64,000 bases of DNA, from NCBI GenBank assembly GCA_963921345.3, contig CAWUFE020000007.1, positions 2,852,001 through 2,916,000 on the forward strand. The letters are read 5' to 3'. A program made the translations under genes and the position numbers. The notes below the pieces were generated by a model. That model saw only the letters and a list, made by a program, of their open reading frames with translations, was not told the DNA's origin and did no database searches. This document shows positions 26,763 through 36,578 of this stretch, piece by piece. This stretch comes from Hoeflea_A sp963921345 (GTDB lineage Bacteria; Pseudomonadota; Alphaproteobacteria; Rhizobiales; Rhizobiaceae). The first letter of the stretch is position 1; each line of letters opens with the position of its first letter.

Positions 26763-27224
26763 ATGAACGACATCGTGTCCCGACCTTACAGATCCGACGA
26801 CTATTCCGCCTGTCTGGCGATATTCGACAGCAACGTGCCGACTTTCTTCGCACCCGAAGAGCGTGCGGGGTTTTGCGAATTTCTGGAAAGCGCCAATGCC
26901 GAAGACAGTCCGTATCTGGTGCTGACGCGAAACGATTCGGTAATCGCCTGCGGAGGGCTCGCGACCGAACCAGGCAAGCGGCAAGCCCGTCTGGAATGGG
27001 GCATGGTCGACCGGTCGTATCACGGACAGGGGCTGGGAACCCGTCTGACGATGGCCAGACTTGAGCTGGCAAGGGCAACCCCGGGCATCGATGAGCTGGG
27101 GCTGGAAACGAGCCAGCACACCCACGGTTTCTACGAGGGGCTCGGCTTTACCGTCTCGAAAGTCACACCCGACGGCTTCGCTGCCGGGCTGGACCGCTGG
27201 GACATGACGCTGCGCCTGAATTAA
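26763..27224 (+). CDS. GNAT family N-acetyltransferase
   Basis: A 153-residue single-domain acetyltransferase. ARLEWGMVDRSYHGQGLGTRL carries the acetyl-CoA binding loop (Q/GxGxG/A form), and THGFYEGLGFTV is the usual C-terminal strand. The substrate is unknown. It begins 34 bases after palindromic element B and stands alone. Confidence 0.85.
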   Translation: MNDIVSRPYRSDDYSACLAIFDSNVPTFFAPEERAGFCEFLESANAEDSPYLVLTRNDSVIACGGLATEPGKRQARLEWGMVDRSYHGQGLGTRLTMARLELARATPGIDELGLETSQHTHGFYEGLGFTVSKVTPDGFAAGLDRWDMTLRLN

Positions 27225-27304
27225 CCGTAGCCGTTCCGGGCTGCGCGGGTTGCAACGCCGATCGACGATCGATGTGAAATCCGGGCGAGTGACCGGACCT
27301 GGGG

Positions 27305-28681
27305 TCAGGCCACCCAGGGCGCCGTCCGGTTTGTCGGATCGGGACCGCCCTCCCGGATACCGGATTTGGCCGGCAGTTCGTAACGCTGGAAATAGGCATC
27401 GAGCTCCGACGCGAGCCGCCCGGCCAGTTCCGCGAATTCAACCTCCTGGGCCAGGTTCCGGGTCTCCCGGGGATCCTCCGTCAGGTCGAAAAGAAGCGTC
27501 TGTTCGGGATGATGGTGTCTCAGCAGCTTGTATCGTGGTGTACGGATCATGCGCACCGATCCATACTCGCAAAACTGGATGTTCCGCCACGGCTGATCGA
27601 AAGGTTCATTCGTCAGCATGGGCAGGAAACTGCGGCCGGCATACCCCTTCGCAGGTTCATCGGTAGCGGCAACCTCAGCAAAAGCGGCGAGGGTCTGGAA
27701 CAGATCCAGATGGTCGACGAACTCGATGCGGCGCTGACCGGAAAAGAGCGCTTTCGGGTGATGGAAAATCATCGGAATCCGGATGCTTTCCTCCACCATG
27801 TTCAGCGGCATGGTGCCGTTGCCCTTGCCCCAGATGCCGTGATGGCCGCAACACAGCCCATGATCGGAGGTGTAAACGATCAGCGTATCGTCGCGCAGCG
27901 CCAGCGCTTCCAGTTCGTCCATCAGCCGGCCGACCGCCTCGTCGAGGCTGGACACCGCGGCATAGTATTGGGCCAGAGCCTCGCGCCATTCCGTCCTGGA
28001 GACGAGGTCGCGCGATTCCAGATTTTGATGACCGAACGGATAGGCCGGGTCCGGCGGAATGTCGCTAAAAGCGCAATCGCGATATTGCTCTACCAGCCGC
28101 GCCGGATGATCGGCCCAGGGACTGTGCGTTGCCGTGTGCCCCACAAAAAGGAAAAACGGCCGGGTCTTGTCGAAGCCGCGCAGATAGTCGATGGCGGCGT
28201 CCGTTATCACTTGAGACTTGTATCCGGAACGCTCCACGATCGTTCCGTCCCGGCTGTATCTGTATCTTCCCTTAGCTTCGACCGGGTAGTCGCCGCTCAA
28301 TGCGAACCACCGGTCGAAGCCGGGATGCGGCTCGGTGTCATTTCCCAGATGCCACTTGCCCGACAAGGCCACCTGATACCCGGCATCCTGCAGAAGCTGC
28401 GGCAACGTGACTTCCGCCTCGAGCCAGCGCTGCTTTTCGAAGCCCTCGCCGTTGGCGATATAGTCGTGAAGCCCGTGCTGCGAGGCCATCCTGCCTGTCA
28501 GAAAACAGGCCCGGGCCGGCGAGCAAACCGGCGTCGGCGTGAAGGCGTTCTCCATGACGACCCCGGATCGGGCGAGATGGTCGAGCGTCGGGGTCCGCAA
28601 TTCCCGGTTGCCGTAGGCCGGCAGCGCCCACTGGCCGTGATCGTCATTGAAAATGACGACAATGTTTTTTGCGGCTGCCAT
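27305..28681 (-). CDS. Type I sulfatase (formylglycine-dependent)
   Basis: A 458-residue sulfatase. Cys53 in PVCSPARACFLTGR is the residue converted to formylglycine (CxPxR signature). Metal ligands appear in FNDDHG (residues 11-16) and YTSDHGLCCGHHG. ATG 28681 places the metal site at the usual distance from the N-terminus. No signal peptide, so it probably works in the cytosol on imported sulfate esters. It is the last gene of a minus-strand set with an ABC importer. Confidence 0.9.
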   Translation of the reverse strand: MAAAKNIVVIFNDDHGQWALPAYGNRELRTPTLDHLARSGVVMENAFTPTPVCSPARACFLTGRMASQHGLHDYIANGEGFEKQRWLEAEVTLPQLLQDAGYQVALSGKWHLGNDTEPHPGFDRWFALSGDYPVEAKGRYRYSRDGTIVERSGYKSQVITDAAIDYLRGFDKTRPFFLFVGHTATHSPWADHPARLVEQYRDCAFSDIPPDPAYPFGHQNLESRDLVSRTEWREALAQYYAAVSSLDEAVGRLMDELEALALRDDTLIVYTSDHGLCCGHHGIWGKGNGTMPLNMVEESIRIPMIFHHPKALFSGQRRIEFVDHLDLFQTLAAFAEVAATDEPAKGYAGRSFLPMLTNEPFDQPWRNIQFCEYGSVRMIRTPRYKLLRHHHPEQTLLFDLTEDPRETRNLAQEVEFAELAGRLASELDAYFQRYELPAKSGIREGGPDPTNRTAPWVA

Positions 28682-28695
28682 TTGTCCGGGCTGCT

Positions 28696-29511
28696 CTAGT
28701 AGTTCGCGGCGGTACGCACGAAACGGCCGATAACATGTTTGCCGAACATTTTCCAAGTGTAGTCCGTCAGCAGCCCGAGAAATCCGAGAAGGAAAATGCC
28801 AACGAACATCCAGTCAATCTTGAAATAGAGCTTCGACGTCCAGATCAGGTAACCCAGCCCGGATTCGGCGGCCAGCATCTCGACCGCTACGATGACCAGG
28901 AACGACGAGGCCAGCGCCAGGCGCATTCCGACATAAATGGAGGGCATGGCGGCCGGAACCGTCACCCGCCAGAAGATCTGCCACAGCGACGCGCCGAAAG
29001 TGCGGGCCGCCAGCCTTTTGTTCTGATGGATCGTGACGACGCCAGTTGCGGTGTTGACCATCACGATGAACGCGGTGGCGTACATGACGAGCAGGATTTT
29101 CGACAGTTCGCCAACCCCGAACCAGACGATAAAGAGCGTCACCAGCGCGATCGCCGGGATGAAGCGCAAGAAGTGAATATAAGGATCGATGATGCGCTTG
29201 GCGTTGAGAAAGCTGCCGACCAGCAATCCGATCGGGATCGCCACCAGGCTGCCGAGGACCCAGCCGCCCAGAATCCGCACCAGGCTGGCGGAAATGTGCG
29301 TCAACAACAAATCCTGCTGGTGTAGTTCCACCGCGCCGAGGAAAATCGCAGACACCGGCGGCAGAAAAAACGGATCGATGAAAAGGCGCGCGCCGAATTC
29401 CCAGATCAACAGACCGATCAGCACCGATAGCGGAGAAATCAGGTTCGCCGCCAACACGAATTTTGTTGCGGCCCCCGCCTTGGCGGGCGGGTGGCGGTCG
29501 ATCACTGCCAT
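28696..29511 (-). CDS. ABC transporter permease, SsuC/TauC-like
   Basis: A 271-residue inner-membrane permease with about six helices. FGASLWQIFWRVTVPAAMPSI is the EAA-type loop that docks the ATPase, and the length fits the nitrate/sulfonate/taurine importer group. It overlaps the ATPase gene by 10 bases and is followed after 14 bases by the sulfatase gene, pointing to import of an organic sulfate. Confidence 0.92.
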   Translation of the reverse strand: MAVIDRHPPAKAGAATKFVLAANLISPLSVLIGLLIWEFGARLFIDPFFLPPVSAIFLGAVELHQQDLLLTHISASLVRILGGWVLGSLVAIPIGLLVGSFLNAKRIIDPYIHFLRFIPAIALVTLFIVWFGVGELSKILLVMYATAFIVMVNTATGVVTIHQNKRLAARTFGASLWQIFWRVTVPAAMPSIYVGMRLALASSFLVIVAVEMLAAESGLGYLIWTSKLYFKIDWMFVGIFLLGFLGLLTDYTWKMFGKHVIGRFVRTAANY

Positions 29512-30275
29512 ACCTTGCTGACCTCTTCTTCAATGTCTGCCGAGATGCGCTCCAGCAGATCGATATAGTGAGGATCGCTCTGCTTGCGGGGGTAGTCCAT
29601 CGGGACGTCGTAGCTGTGCTTGATGCCCGCCGCCGGGCCCGCAGACATCAGGATGATGCGCTGACCTAGGTTGAGGGCTTCACGAATGTCGTGAGTGACA
29701 TAGATCGCGGTGCCGCCTACCTCGGTCCAGATCGATACCATTTGATTTTGAAGAATCTGGCGCGTTTGCGCATCCAGCGAGGCAAAGGGCTCGTCCATCA
29801 GCATGATCGACGGTCGCATTGCCAGCATCCGCGCGATCTGCACACGCTGTTTCATGCCGCCGGAAAGCGCATCCGGGAACTTGTCGCCATGGTCCAGCAG
29901 GTTGACCATTTTGAGCGCCGCATCGCGGCGGCGAATCCGGTCCTCGCGCGGTACCCCGTCGATCTGCAGGCCGAACTCGACATTCTCGCGAACCGTCAGC
30001 CACTCGTAGAGCGCGCTGTCGAGGTCCTGAAACACCATGCCCCGGTCCTTGCCCGGACCCGATACCGGTTGTCCGTTGATTTTAAGCAGCCCCTCGCTTG
30101 CCTGGTCAAATCCCGCTACCAGCCGCAACAGTGTCGACTTGCCGCAGCCACTCGGCCCGAGCAGTATCAGGAACTCGCCTTCCGGGATCGTCAGATCGAT
30201 ATCGCGCAGGATCATCGGCGAGGCTCGTCCGGAGGTCGCATAGGCGAAGCCCACCGATTCGAGTGAAATAGTCAT
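29502..30275 (-). CDS. ABC transporter ATP-binding protein, SsuB/TauB-like
   Basis: A 257-residue ATPase. Walker A GPSGCGKST, signature LSGGMKQRVQIARML, Walker B IMLMDEPFASLD and switch YVTHDIREAL are all intact. ATG 30275 is preferred to the upstream GTG because GGAG lies 7 bases before it. It energises the neighbouring permease. Confidence 0.93.
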   Translation of the reverse strand: MTISLESVGFAYATSGRASPMILRDIDLTIPEGEFLILLGPSGCGKSTLLRLVAGFDQASEGLLKINGQPVSGPGKDRGMVFQDLDSALYEWLTVRENVEFGLQIDGVPREDRIRRRDAALKMVNLLDHGDKFPDALSGGMKQRVQIARMLAMRPSIMLMDEPFASLDAQTRQILQNQMVSIWTEVGGTAIYVTHDIREALNLGQRIILMSAGPAAGIKHSYDVPMDYPRKQSDPHYIDLLERISADIEEEVSKVWQ

Positions 30276-30357
30276 GGTGCACTCCACCAGTTGTCGAGCG
30301 TCTCCAACCTAAGGAGCCGCACCGGCACATGATCGGCCGGTGCGGTACTGAGTCGAT

Positions 30358-31350
30358 TTAGTTGAGGGAATCCACGGCGGGGGCGTTCGGCGCTGCTTCC
30401 TTCAAAACGCCGAGGTCGAATTGCGCAGCATAGTCATAGGGCGGATCAATCACACCTTGCGCCACCAGGAAGTCATACTTGTCCCGGAGCGAGTCCATCG
30501 CCGACTTCTCAAAGCTCAGCGCATAGTTCTGGCCCATGATCACCGGTTTGACCTTGGTCGCGTCGCCGGCGATCCCCTTGGCGACGATTTGGGCGGCCTC
30601 GCCGACATCGGCCTTGACCACGGCTCCGGCTTTGTCGAGCGCCCGCAGGGTCGCCACGACACCGTCGCGATTGTTGGCGAGATAGTCCTTCGAAACCACC
30701 AACAGCGCGGTGGTCTTCTGGTTGACGATGCTGTCGTCGGCTTCGAACCGGTAGCGGTCATCACCACTGATCTGTTCGACGCCCTGGCCCCAGATCCACG
30801 CCGCATCGACGCGGCCTGCCTTCATGGCGCCGATGATCTCGAAGAGACTGCCGAGACCTACAAGCTCCACGTCATTTTCCGGATCGAGACCGTTGTCGCG
30901 CAGATGCGTGCGGGTCACGAACTCCTGGGCCGTGCCGGTCGCGACCGCAATCTTCTTGCCTTTGAGATCCTGGGGCTCCTTGTAATCCTGCGTTACATAG
31001 AGCTTGTGCCAACCCGGGTTCGGCGTGCCTATCAAAGCCGGAACCGCCAGCTTGTCGGAGCTCAAACGCGTCAATAGCGGCATGTCGATAACAACGCCGA
31101 AATCCGCCTGTCCGGCCAGCACCGCATCGACGGTGTCGACCCCATAGGAAAAGGTCAGCATGACCGGCTGGATGTTTTCTTCAGCCAGATAGCCCTTGGC
31201 CTCGGCTACTCGAATGAGGGTCCCGAGCACGAAGCCGTCAACGGCATACCGGACCTTCATATCCGCTGCTGCGACCGACGAGACCGCTCCGAACGCGATG
31301 CCCGCACTGAGGGCAAGGCCCATCAGGCCGCGAAAAGAAAAACGTGACAT
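30358..31350 (-). CDS. ABC transporter substrate-binding protein, NMT1/SsuA-like
   Basis: A 330-residue periplasmic binding protein with signal peptide of about 28 residues (cleavage near VAAADM). The fold signature of the nitrate/sulfonate/taurine group is present: VRYAVDGFVLGTLIRVAEAK, GQADFGVVIDMPLL, KGKKIAVATGTAQEF. It is the first gene of the importer set; the ligand is probably a sulfate ester or sulfonate, judged from the two nearby sulfatases. Confidence 0.9.
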   Translation of the reverse strand: MSRFSFRGLMGLALSAGIAFGAVSSVAAADMKVRYAVDGFVLGTLIRVAEAKGYLAEENIQPVMLTFSYGVDTVDAVLAGQADFGVVIDMPLLTRLSSDKLAVPALIGTPNPGWHKLYVTQDYKEPQDLKGKKIAVATGTAQEFVTRTHLRDNGLDPENDVELVGLGSLFEIIGAMKAGRVDAAWIWGQGVEQISGDDRYRFEADDSIVNQKTTALLVVSKDYLANNRDGVVATLRALDKAGAVVKADVGEAAQIVAKGIAGDATKVKPVIMGQNYALSFEKSAMDSLRDKYDFLVAQGVIDPPYDYAAQFDLGVLKEAAPNAPAVDSLN

Positions 31351-31393
31351 TTCACTCTCCTATCCCATGAGAAACTCGGCGTTATGGCGAATT

Positions 31394-32149
31394 TCATCCC
31401 GTTGAACGCGGTGACAAATCCGCTCTGTTATTGAGGCGTCGTTCCGCCTCTCCGGCCGCAATGCGCACCGATTTCAGACACTCGTCCGTCTCGTTGGAGT
31501 TCATGTTGATCGCCGCAATGGCCACAACGCCCTTGACGGTGTGGCCGACGCCCTGATGCACCGGTACGGCTATCCGCGTGACGGCGCCCTCGCGGCTGAT
31601 GTGGTACCCGTCCCGCCGGATCTGCTGTAGCAGCGCAACGAATTCCTCGATGTCGTCGTCGCCAATCTGCTCTTCGAGAAGGTATCTGGCCGTGTCGGGT
31701 TCCTGATAGGCGAGCAGAGTCAGCGCCATGCCGTTGTCGTGCAGTTCGTAGTGCTTGAAATAAAGCTCGATGAAGTGAAACGAGGACGGCATCTCCGTTT
31801 TTGTCGTCAGGACAAAGGAGTCGTTTGCGAACCGCGCGAAGCAGGCGGAGTGACCCGTGGCGATCGCCAGATCCTTGACCACCGGTTCGATGATTTCGTG
31901 TTCCGACCAGTGACCGCTCAGATGGCGGGCAAGCGTCATCGTCCGGGCGCCGACGACATAACGCCCCCTCTGCTCGGTCTCGATCCACCCCTCATTCAGC
32001 AGCATTTTCAGAAGGCGCGACAGGCTTGCCGCCGAAACGCCGATCTCGGTTTCAAGCTTCGAAAAAGACAGACCTTCGGGCGCTCGTGACAGCGCATCGA
32101 CAATGTTGAGCGCCCTGCGCCCGGCCAACAATTGATTTTCACCCACCAT
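31394..32149 (-). CDS. IclR family transcriptional regulator of the sulfatase/ABC locus
   Basis: A 251-residue regulator: winged helix (LNIVDALSRAP, FSKLETEIGVSAASLSRLLK) then the IclR effector domain (HSACFARF, GAVTRIAVPVHQG, VKGVVAIAAINM). ATG 32149 is chosen; a TTG at 32182 would add 11 residues. The 33 bases between hold AGTT...AACT, a weak palindrome that could be an operator. It is divergent from the second sulfatase and upstream of the importer genes, so it probably controls both directions. Confidence 0.85.
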   Translation of the reverse strand: MVGENQLLAGRRALNIVDALSRAPEGLSFSKLETEIGVSAASLSRLLKMLLNEGWIETEQRGRYVVGARTMTLARHLSGHWSEHEIIEPVVKDLAIATGHSACFARFANDSFVLTTKTEMPSSFHFIELYFKHYELHDNGMALTLLAYQEPDTARYLLEEQIGDDDIEEFVALLQQIRRDGYHISREGAVTRIAVPVHQGVGHTVKGVVAIAAINMNSNETDECLKSVRIAAGEAERRLNNRADLSPRSTG

Positions 32150-32286
32150 GAGTTTAGTTTCATAACCGTTAGTAACTTTCAATTATGGAAGTATTGACTG
32201 ACGACCCCAGGCTTGTCAAGCCTGCAACGGATCTCGCCTTTCGGCTCGGCTGCCCAGACCGGAAGGCATAGGAAGGATTGCGCCCC

Positions 32287-33720
32287 ATGCGTCCCAACAT
32301 TTTGTGGATCTGCACCGATCAGCAACGCAGCGATACACTCGGCTGCACCGGCAACCGTTTCGTCACGACCCCGAACATCGATGCGCTGGGGCAGCAATCG
32401 GCGCATTTCGAAAACTGCTACGTGCAAAGTCCCATCTGCATGCCGAGCCGCGCCAGCTTTCTGACCGGCCGCTATCCGCGAACGACCCGTCTGCGTCAGA
32501 ACGGTCAGACGATTCCGGATGACGAAAGGCCGATCAGCCGCCTGTTGGCCGACGCCGGCTACCATTGCGGGCTGGTCGGCAAGTTCCATCTCGCGCCGGC
32601 CGATCCCGCCGTAAATGCCACTATCGAAGCCCGGATCAATGACGGATACAGGGAATTCTGCTGGGCCGGCGACCCGCATGACAATTGGGGCCTTCACAGC
32701 GGCTATACGTCTTTCCTCTCGAAGCATGGAAAGCGTTTTGAAACCGCTCCCCATCCGGACTGCGCGTATGTCGAGATCGGCATGCCGGAAGAATTTCACG
32801 AAGCAAGCTGGTGCGCCGGACAGGCGATCGAATTCATCGAGCGGCGCGCCGAACCGGGGACGCCCTGGCTGTTTTCACTGAACATGTTCGCACCGCACCA
32901 CCCCTTCAATCCGCCGGAAACGTTTCTCCGGCCCTATCTCGACAGGCTGGGCGACATCCCGTTACCGGCGGCGCTGAATGATGACCTTTCAGGCAAGCCC
33001 GCCTATCAGGCGACAGATGCGGAAGGCGCTTATGGACAGACGATGCCCTACTGGCGCGGCATGTCGGACGGGGACCATCGCATGGTCCGGGCAGCCTATT
33101 GGGCGATGTGCGACCTCGTCGATGTCAAGGTGGGCGCAATCCTCGACGCGCTGACGCGGACCGGTCAGCGCGACAATACCATCGTGGTGTTCATGAGCGA
33201 CCACGGCGAGATGCTCGGCGACCATGGCATCTACCTGAAAGGACCCTATTTCTACGAACCGGCGATCCGGGTTCCGCTGCTTGTTCATTGGCCGGGTGTC
33301 ATCGTGCCTCAACACCATGCGGGGCTGACGGAACTGGTCGATCTGGCTCCGACACTGCTGGAAGCTTGCGGTATCGATCGCTTTGCCGGGATGCAGGGGC
33401 ACTCCCTTTGGCCGCAACTTATCGGCCATGCATCGCCTAAAGGCCGCGAGAACATCTATTGCGAATATTACAACGCCATGCCTTTCCACAGCGATCCCAC
33501 GGCACAGCTGACCATGTTGCGAACAAGGACCCACAAGATTGTGGTCGACCACGCAAACGACGACGGCGAAATCTACGATCTCGGCGCCGATCCCTGTGAA
33601 ACCGTCAACCTGTGGCGAGATCCTGGTTCATTGGCAGTCAAGGCGCAATTGCTGACCGAACTCACCCATCGAATGGCTTTCACAGTCGATCCGCTGCCGC
33701 CACGAATCTCCGAATGGTAG
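32287..33720 (+). CDS. Type I sulfatase (formylglycine-dependent), second copy
   Basis: A 477-residue sulfatase. Cys51 in PICMPSRASFLTGR is the CxPxR residue that becomes formylglycine. CTDQQRSDT at residues 9-17 and FMSDHGEMLGDHG provide metal ligands. ATG 32287 has GGAAGG at 32271. No signal peptide. It resembles choline-sulfatase-like and heparan-sulfatase-like members more than arylsulfatases of the first copy, but the ester is not predictable. Divergent from the IclR gene. Confidence 0.9.
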   Translation: MRPNILWICTDQQRSDTLGCTGNRFVTTPNIDALGQQSAHFENCYVQSPICMPSRASFLTGRYPRTTRLRQNGQTIPDDERPISRLLADAGYHCGLVGKFHLAPADPAVNATIEARINDGYREFCWAGDPHDNWGLHSGYTSFLSKHGKRFETAPHPDCAYVEIGMPEEFHEASWCAGQAIEFIERRAEPGTPWLFSLNMFAPHHPFNPPETFLRPYLDRLGDIPLPAALNDDLSGKPAYQATDAEGAYGQTMPYWRGMSDGDHRMVRAAYWAMCDLVDVKVGAILDALTRTGQRDNTIVVFMSDHGEMLGDHGIYLKGPYFYEPAIRVPLLVHWPGVIVPQHHAGLTELVDLAPTLLEACGIDRFAGMQGHSLWPQLIGHASPKGRENIYCEYYNAMPFHSDPTAQLTMLRTRTHKIVVDHANDDGEIYDLGADPCETVNLWRDPGSLAVKAQLLTELTHRMAFTVDPLPPRISEW

Positions 33721-33761
33721 GGCCATGAAGCCGGCATGAGTGACGACAACGATCGGACGCA

Positions 33762-35150
33762 CTATTCGGGCCAGAGCGCGGTGCCGGGATGGAATTGCGA
33801 CCAGGCAAACCAGAATGCCTGATGGCTGCCGAGATCGGAGCCATCGGCGTCGACCGCGCGAATGCCGCCCCCATCCAGCGCCAGGCGGACGTTCTCGAAG
33901 GCGATCTCTTCGCCGTTCCGGAGAGCGACAAGCGCCTTGCTGCGCTGAAATGCCACCGGCTTGCCCGATGCCGTAATCGCGCCGATGACGTCCTCGTGGA
34001 CCGGCAGGCGCGGGTCGACGTCACCGATCGGAAATATCGGGCCATCGGCGTCCCGCGTGTTGCGAAAATCGGGATCGCGGCCGAGCGCGTAGCGCTCTTT
34101 CAGCACCGTCGTGTCGGGGTGATCCTTCTTCCACCGTCCCCAGTCGGTCGTTACGACGGTCGCCTGCTCGAGCTGCAGGTCGCGTTCGGCAAGCGGCCCG
34201 GTGACGGCGCGCCCCAGGAAGGTGTCGAACACCGAATAGGTGTTGAGGTCGTACATCACCTTGTTGGAGCGGATCAGAAGCCCCGACGTGCGCAGGATCG
34301 GCCGTTCGATGCCGTCGGGCAGCCGGTCTGTGAAATAGGCCTGGGCAGAACCGCACAAGGTGCAATAGGGGATTCCCAGGTCCCGTCCGCCGAGCGTGTC
34401 GTTGACCATCTCGCGCACTTCCATGATGCGCCTTGGATAAGCGCGCGACTCGCCGTTCACGGTGATCCCGAAGACGATATCGTCGTCGTCCAGCCACGTG
34501 CCCCCCGCGGCGCTGGTCACTTCGGGATTGTCGGCGGCGGGGATGCAGTTGCAGAGGTCATCGGTCTTGTCGTGCGGGCGGTCGTCGATCAGCACGCCAC
34601 CCCAGGACACGTGACGCCAGTCGATGTCTCCCTCGACAAAGATCCGGTCCCAGCCCGGAACCAGCCCGGTGAATATCGCCCGTTTGACCTCCAGATAGCC
34701 AGGCGGCGCCGGTATGTCCCAGGCCATGAGATGATCGGTCAGGGTGCCCCAGGGATTTTGCGTTCGCATATCCTTGCCCAGAAGATCGGACGCGATGGAC
34801 GCAAGAAGCCCGTTCAATTGAGGCGAAGCGGCAAACCGCATCAGGTCGCTGACAATCCAGCCGATCCGCGGATCTTTCGACGCGGCGATATCCCGCAGGG
34901 CATCCATTTGTTCCCTGCCCCACACCGATTGCGTGATGCTGTCGACAAACGCCACCTGGACCGCCCTCTGCAAATCCGCGGGAAGCGGCCCATCCGGCAC
35001 GGATGGCCGATCGCCGAAGGTCTCGACCACATAGTCGGGGAGCGCAGCAGCGTCCTGGGCCGGTAAATCCCTGGCACCCAGAAGGGAGAGGACAGCCACC
35101 AAAGCTGCGGAGAGGGCCAATCGGGACCGGGAACTTGTCGCTGCCGTCAT
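33762..35150 (-). CDS. DUF3179 domain-containing exported protein
   Basis: A 462-residue protein with a signal peptide of about 30 residues. The DUF3179 core has DDDIVFGITVNGESRAYP, GIPYCTLCGSAQAYF, NKVMYDLNTYSVFDTFLG, a conserved CxxC and a final FWFAWSQFHP. The function of this family is unknown; a periplasmic redox or metal role is sometimes guessed from the cysteines. ATG 35150 has AAAGG upstream; a GTG at 35168 is also open. Confidence 0.85.
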   Translation of the reverse strand: MTAATSSRSRLALSAALVAVLSLLGARDLPAQDAAALPDYVVETFGDRPSVPDGPLPADLQRAVQVAFVDSITQSVWGREQMDALRDIAASKDPRIGWIVSDLMRFAASPQLNGLLASIASDLLGKDMRTQNPWGTLTDHLMAWDIPAPPGYLEVKRAIFTGLVPGWDRIFVEGDIDWRHVSWGGVLIDDRPHDKTDDLCNCIPAADNPEVTSAAGGTWLDDDDIVFGITVNGESRAYPRRIMEVREMVNDTLGGRDLGIPYCTLCGSAQAYFTDRLPDGIERPILRTSGLLIRSNKVMYDLNTYSVFDTFLGRAVTGPLAERDLQLEQATVVTTDWGRWKKDHPDTTVLKERYALGRDPDFRNTRDADGPIFPIGDVDPRLPVHEDVIGAITASGKPVAFQRSKALVALRNGEEIAFENVRLALDGGGIRAVDADGSDLGSHQAFWFAWSQFHPGTALWPE

Positions 35151-35404
35151 ATCAAGAGCCTTTCGCACACCCGTTCCAGTCTATACCTGAAATGCACAGC
35201 CAGGCGTAACGCGGTCGAGGAACGGCAACCCACGCGCCGCGACATTACGGTCCCCATCCAACCGACCGCCAATCACAAACGCATCAATGTCCCGTGACTT
35301 GCCGCCCCATCTCGCTACGCCGATTGGCCGGCCCTCAGTTTACGTTGGCTGCGATCAAGGCGAAGTGATTAGTGAGCGCGGTCGAGTGTCGGTATCCCTT
35401 TCGG

Positions 35405-35782
35405 ATGCGCTTGCCTCTTCTGATCGCCTTCATCACCTGGCACGCCGTGCCCGTCGCCGCCGACGACCGCGCTGTGTTCTACGGGACATGGGGTACCGCC
35501 GAACAATGTTCGCGTGCGCCGATCAGACTAGGCGGGACCGTCCTGGCCGAACCGTTCGTGATCAGCTCGGACTGGTTGAAACAGGGGCGGTTCTGGTGCC
35601 GCCTCAGCTGGGGCCCGATGGAGCGCCGCGACGACGGCTTTTTCACCGGAGCGCACGCGCAGTGCAACGAGGACAGCATACGGGGCTACTTCCTGGGGAT
35701 GATCCTGTCCGGCGACGACCTGACGCTGCGCTGGGATTTTCCTGTGTCAAACGGTCCGTTGAGGCGCTGCTCAGGCGTGTGA
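35405..35782 (+). CDS. Small exported protein, unknown
   Basis: A 125-residue protein starting with a clear signal peptide (MRLPLLIAFITWHAVPVAAD, cleavage near residue 20). Four Cys (QCSRAP, WCRLSW, QCNEDS, RCSG) suggest disulfides in the periplasm. I do not recognise the family. An upstream in-frame start would put charged residues before the signal, so ATG 35405 is preferred. Confidence 0.6.
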   Translation: MRLPLLIAFITWHAVPVAADDRAVFYGTWGTAEQCSRAPIRLGGTVLAEPFVISSDWLKQGRFWCRLSWGPMERRDDGFFTGAHAQCNEDSIRGYFLGMILSGDDLTLRWDFPVSNGPLRRCSGV

Positions 35783-35862
35783 GATCTTCTCGCGCGTGGC
35801 GCAGCATGCGTGGGTCTGTCAGGAGCCCTTGGGATGCGCGCAGTATTGCATTGACGATTGCG

Positions 35863-36576
35863 CTACGCGTGAAAGAGCCGGCCGAACCCCTCGCATCGGG
35901 TGGTGATGCCCGCCAGGCGAGCCGCGCCCCAGGCGCCGGCCATGGCGCTCGATACGACGGGTAGGCCGTGCCGTGTTTCGATGGGTTCGGTGATCGTCGC
36001 CGTTTGCAGCCCGCCGCAGGATATGAACAGGGCCTGGGCGTCGGGCGCTTCGTCGACAGCCCGTCCGGCGAGATCGATGATGTCCTGGTCGGTCACCTCG
36101 AACACGTCTTCGACGTTCCTGATGTCGAGGCAGTGAAGTGTTTCGATGGTGAAGCCGCTGGCGGCAAGGTAGGTCCGCAGGGGCGTGTTGACCGTCTCGC
36201 CGTAGGCGGTGGCAACGGCCAGCTTGTCGGCACCAAGGAATTCCAGCGCCTCGACAACGGACTGGGTCATTGTCGTCGAAGGGACGCCGGCGGATGCTTC
36301 CATAACCGAGATCAGGTCGCGGTTGAAATCCGGGCCCTGGTAGAAACTCAGCGAGGTTCCCATCAGCGAGACGGCCTGCGCTCCCTCGGCGGCGAGCTCT
36401 TTGGCAAGCTCCCCTACCCGATCGATGACCCGGTCATAGCCATCCGGGGTCATTTCGGTCAGGCCGAGACCGCGGGCGACGAACTCGACATCCGGAAAGA
36501 GCAGGCCCGGTTCCGGCGGAACGAAGCCTTGCGCCGGCGGGACGATCAGGCCGATTTTCGGGGCTGCCTTGATCAT
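35863..36576 (-). CDS. Arylmalonate decarboxylase-like protein (Asp/Glu racemase superfamily)
   Basis: A 237-residue enzyme close in pattern to Bordetella arylmalonate decarboxylase: IGLIVPPAQG at the start, VSLMGTSLSFYQG, TTMTQSVVEAL, LFISCGGLQT and CEGFGRLF at the end. As in that enzyme, position 73 is Gly where racemases have their first Cys, and only Cys187 remains, which predicts decarboxylation through an enediolate rather than racemisation. It is the last gene of a catabolic operon, 2 bases after the GntR gene. The natural substrate of such enzymes is unknown. Confidence 0.82.
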   Translation of the reverse strand: MIKAAPKIGLIVPPAQGFVPPEPGLLFPDVEFVARGLGLTEMTPDGYDRVIDRVGELAKELAAEGAQAVSLMGTSLSFYQGPDFNRDLISVMEASAGVPSTTMTQSVVEALEFLGADKLAVATAYGETVNTPLRTYLAASGFTIETLHCLDIRNVEDVFEVTDQDIIDLAGRAVDEAPDAQALFISCGGLQTATITEPIETRHGLPVVSSAMAGAWGAARLAGITTRCEGFGRLFHA

Positions 36577-36578
36577 GG

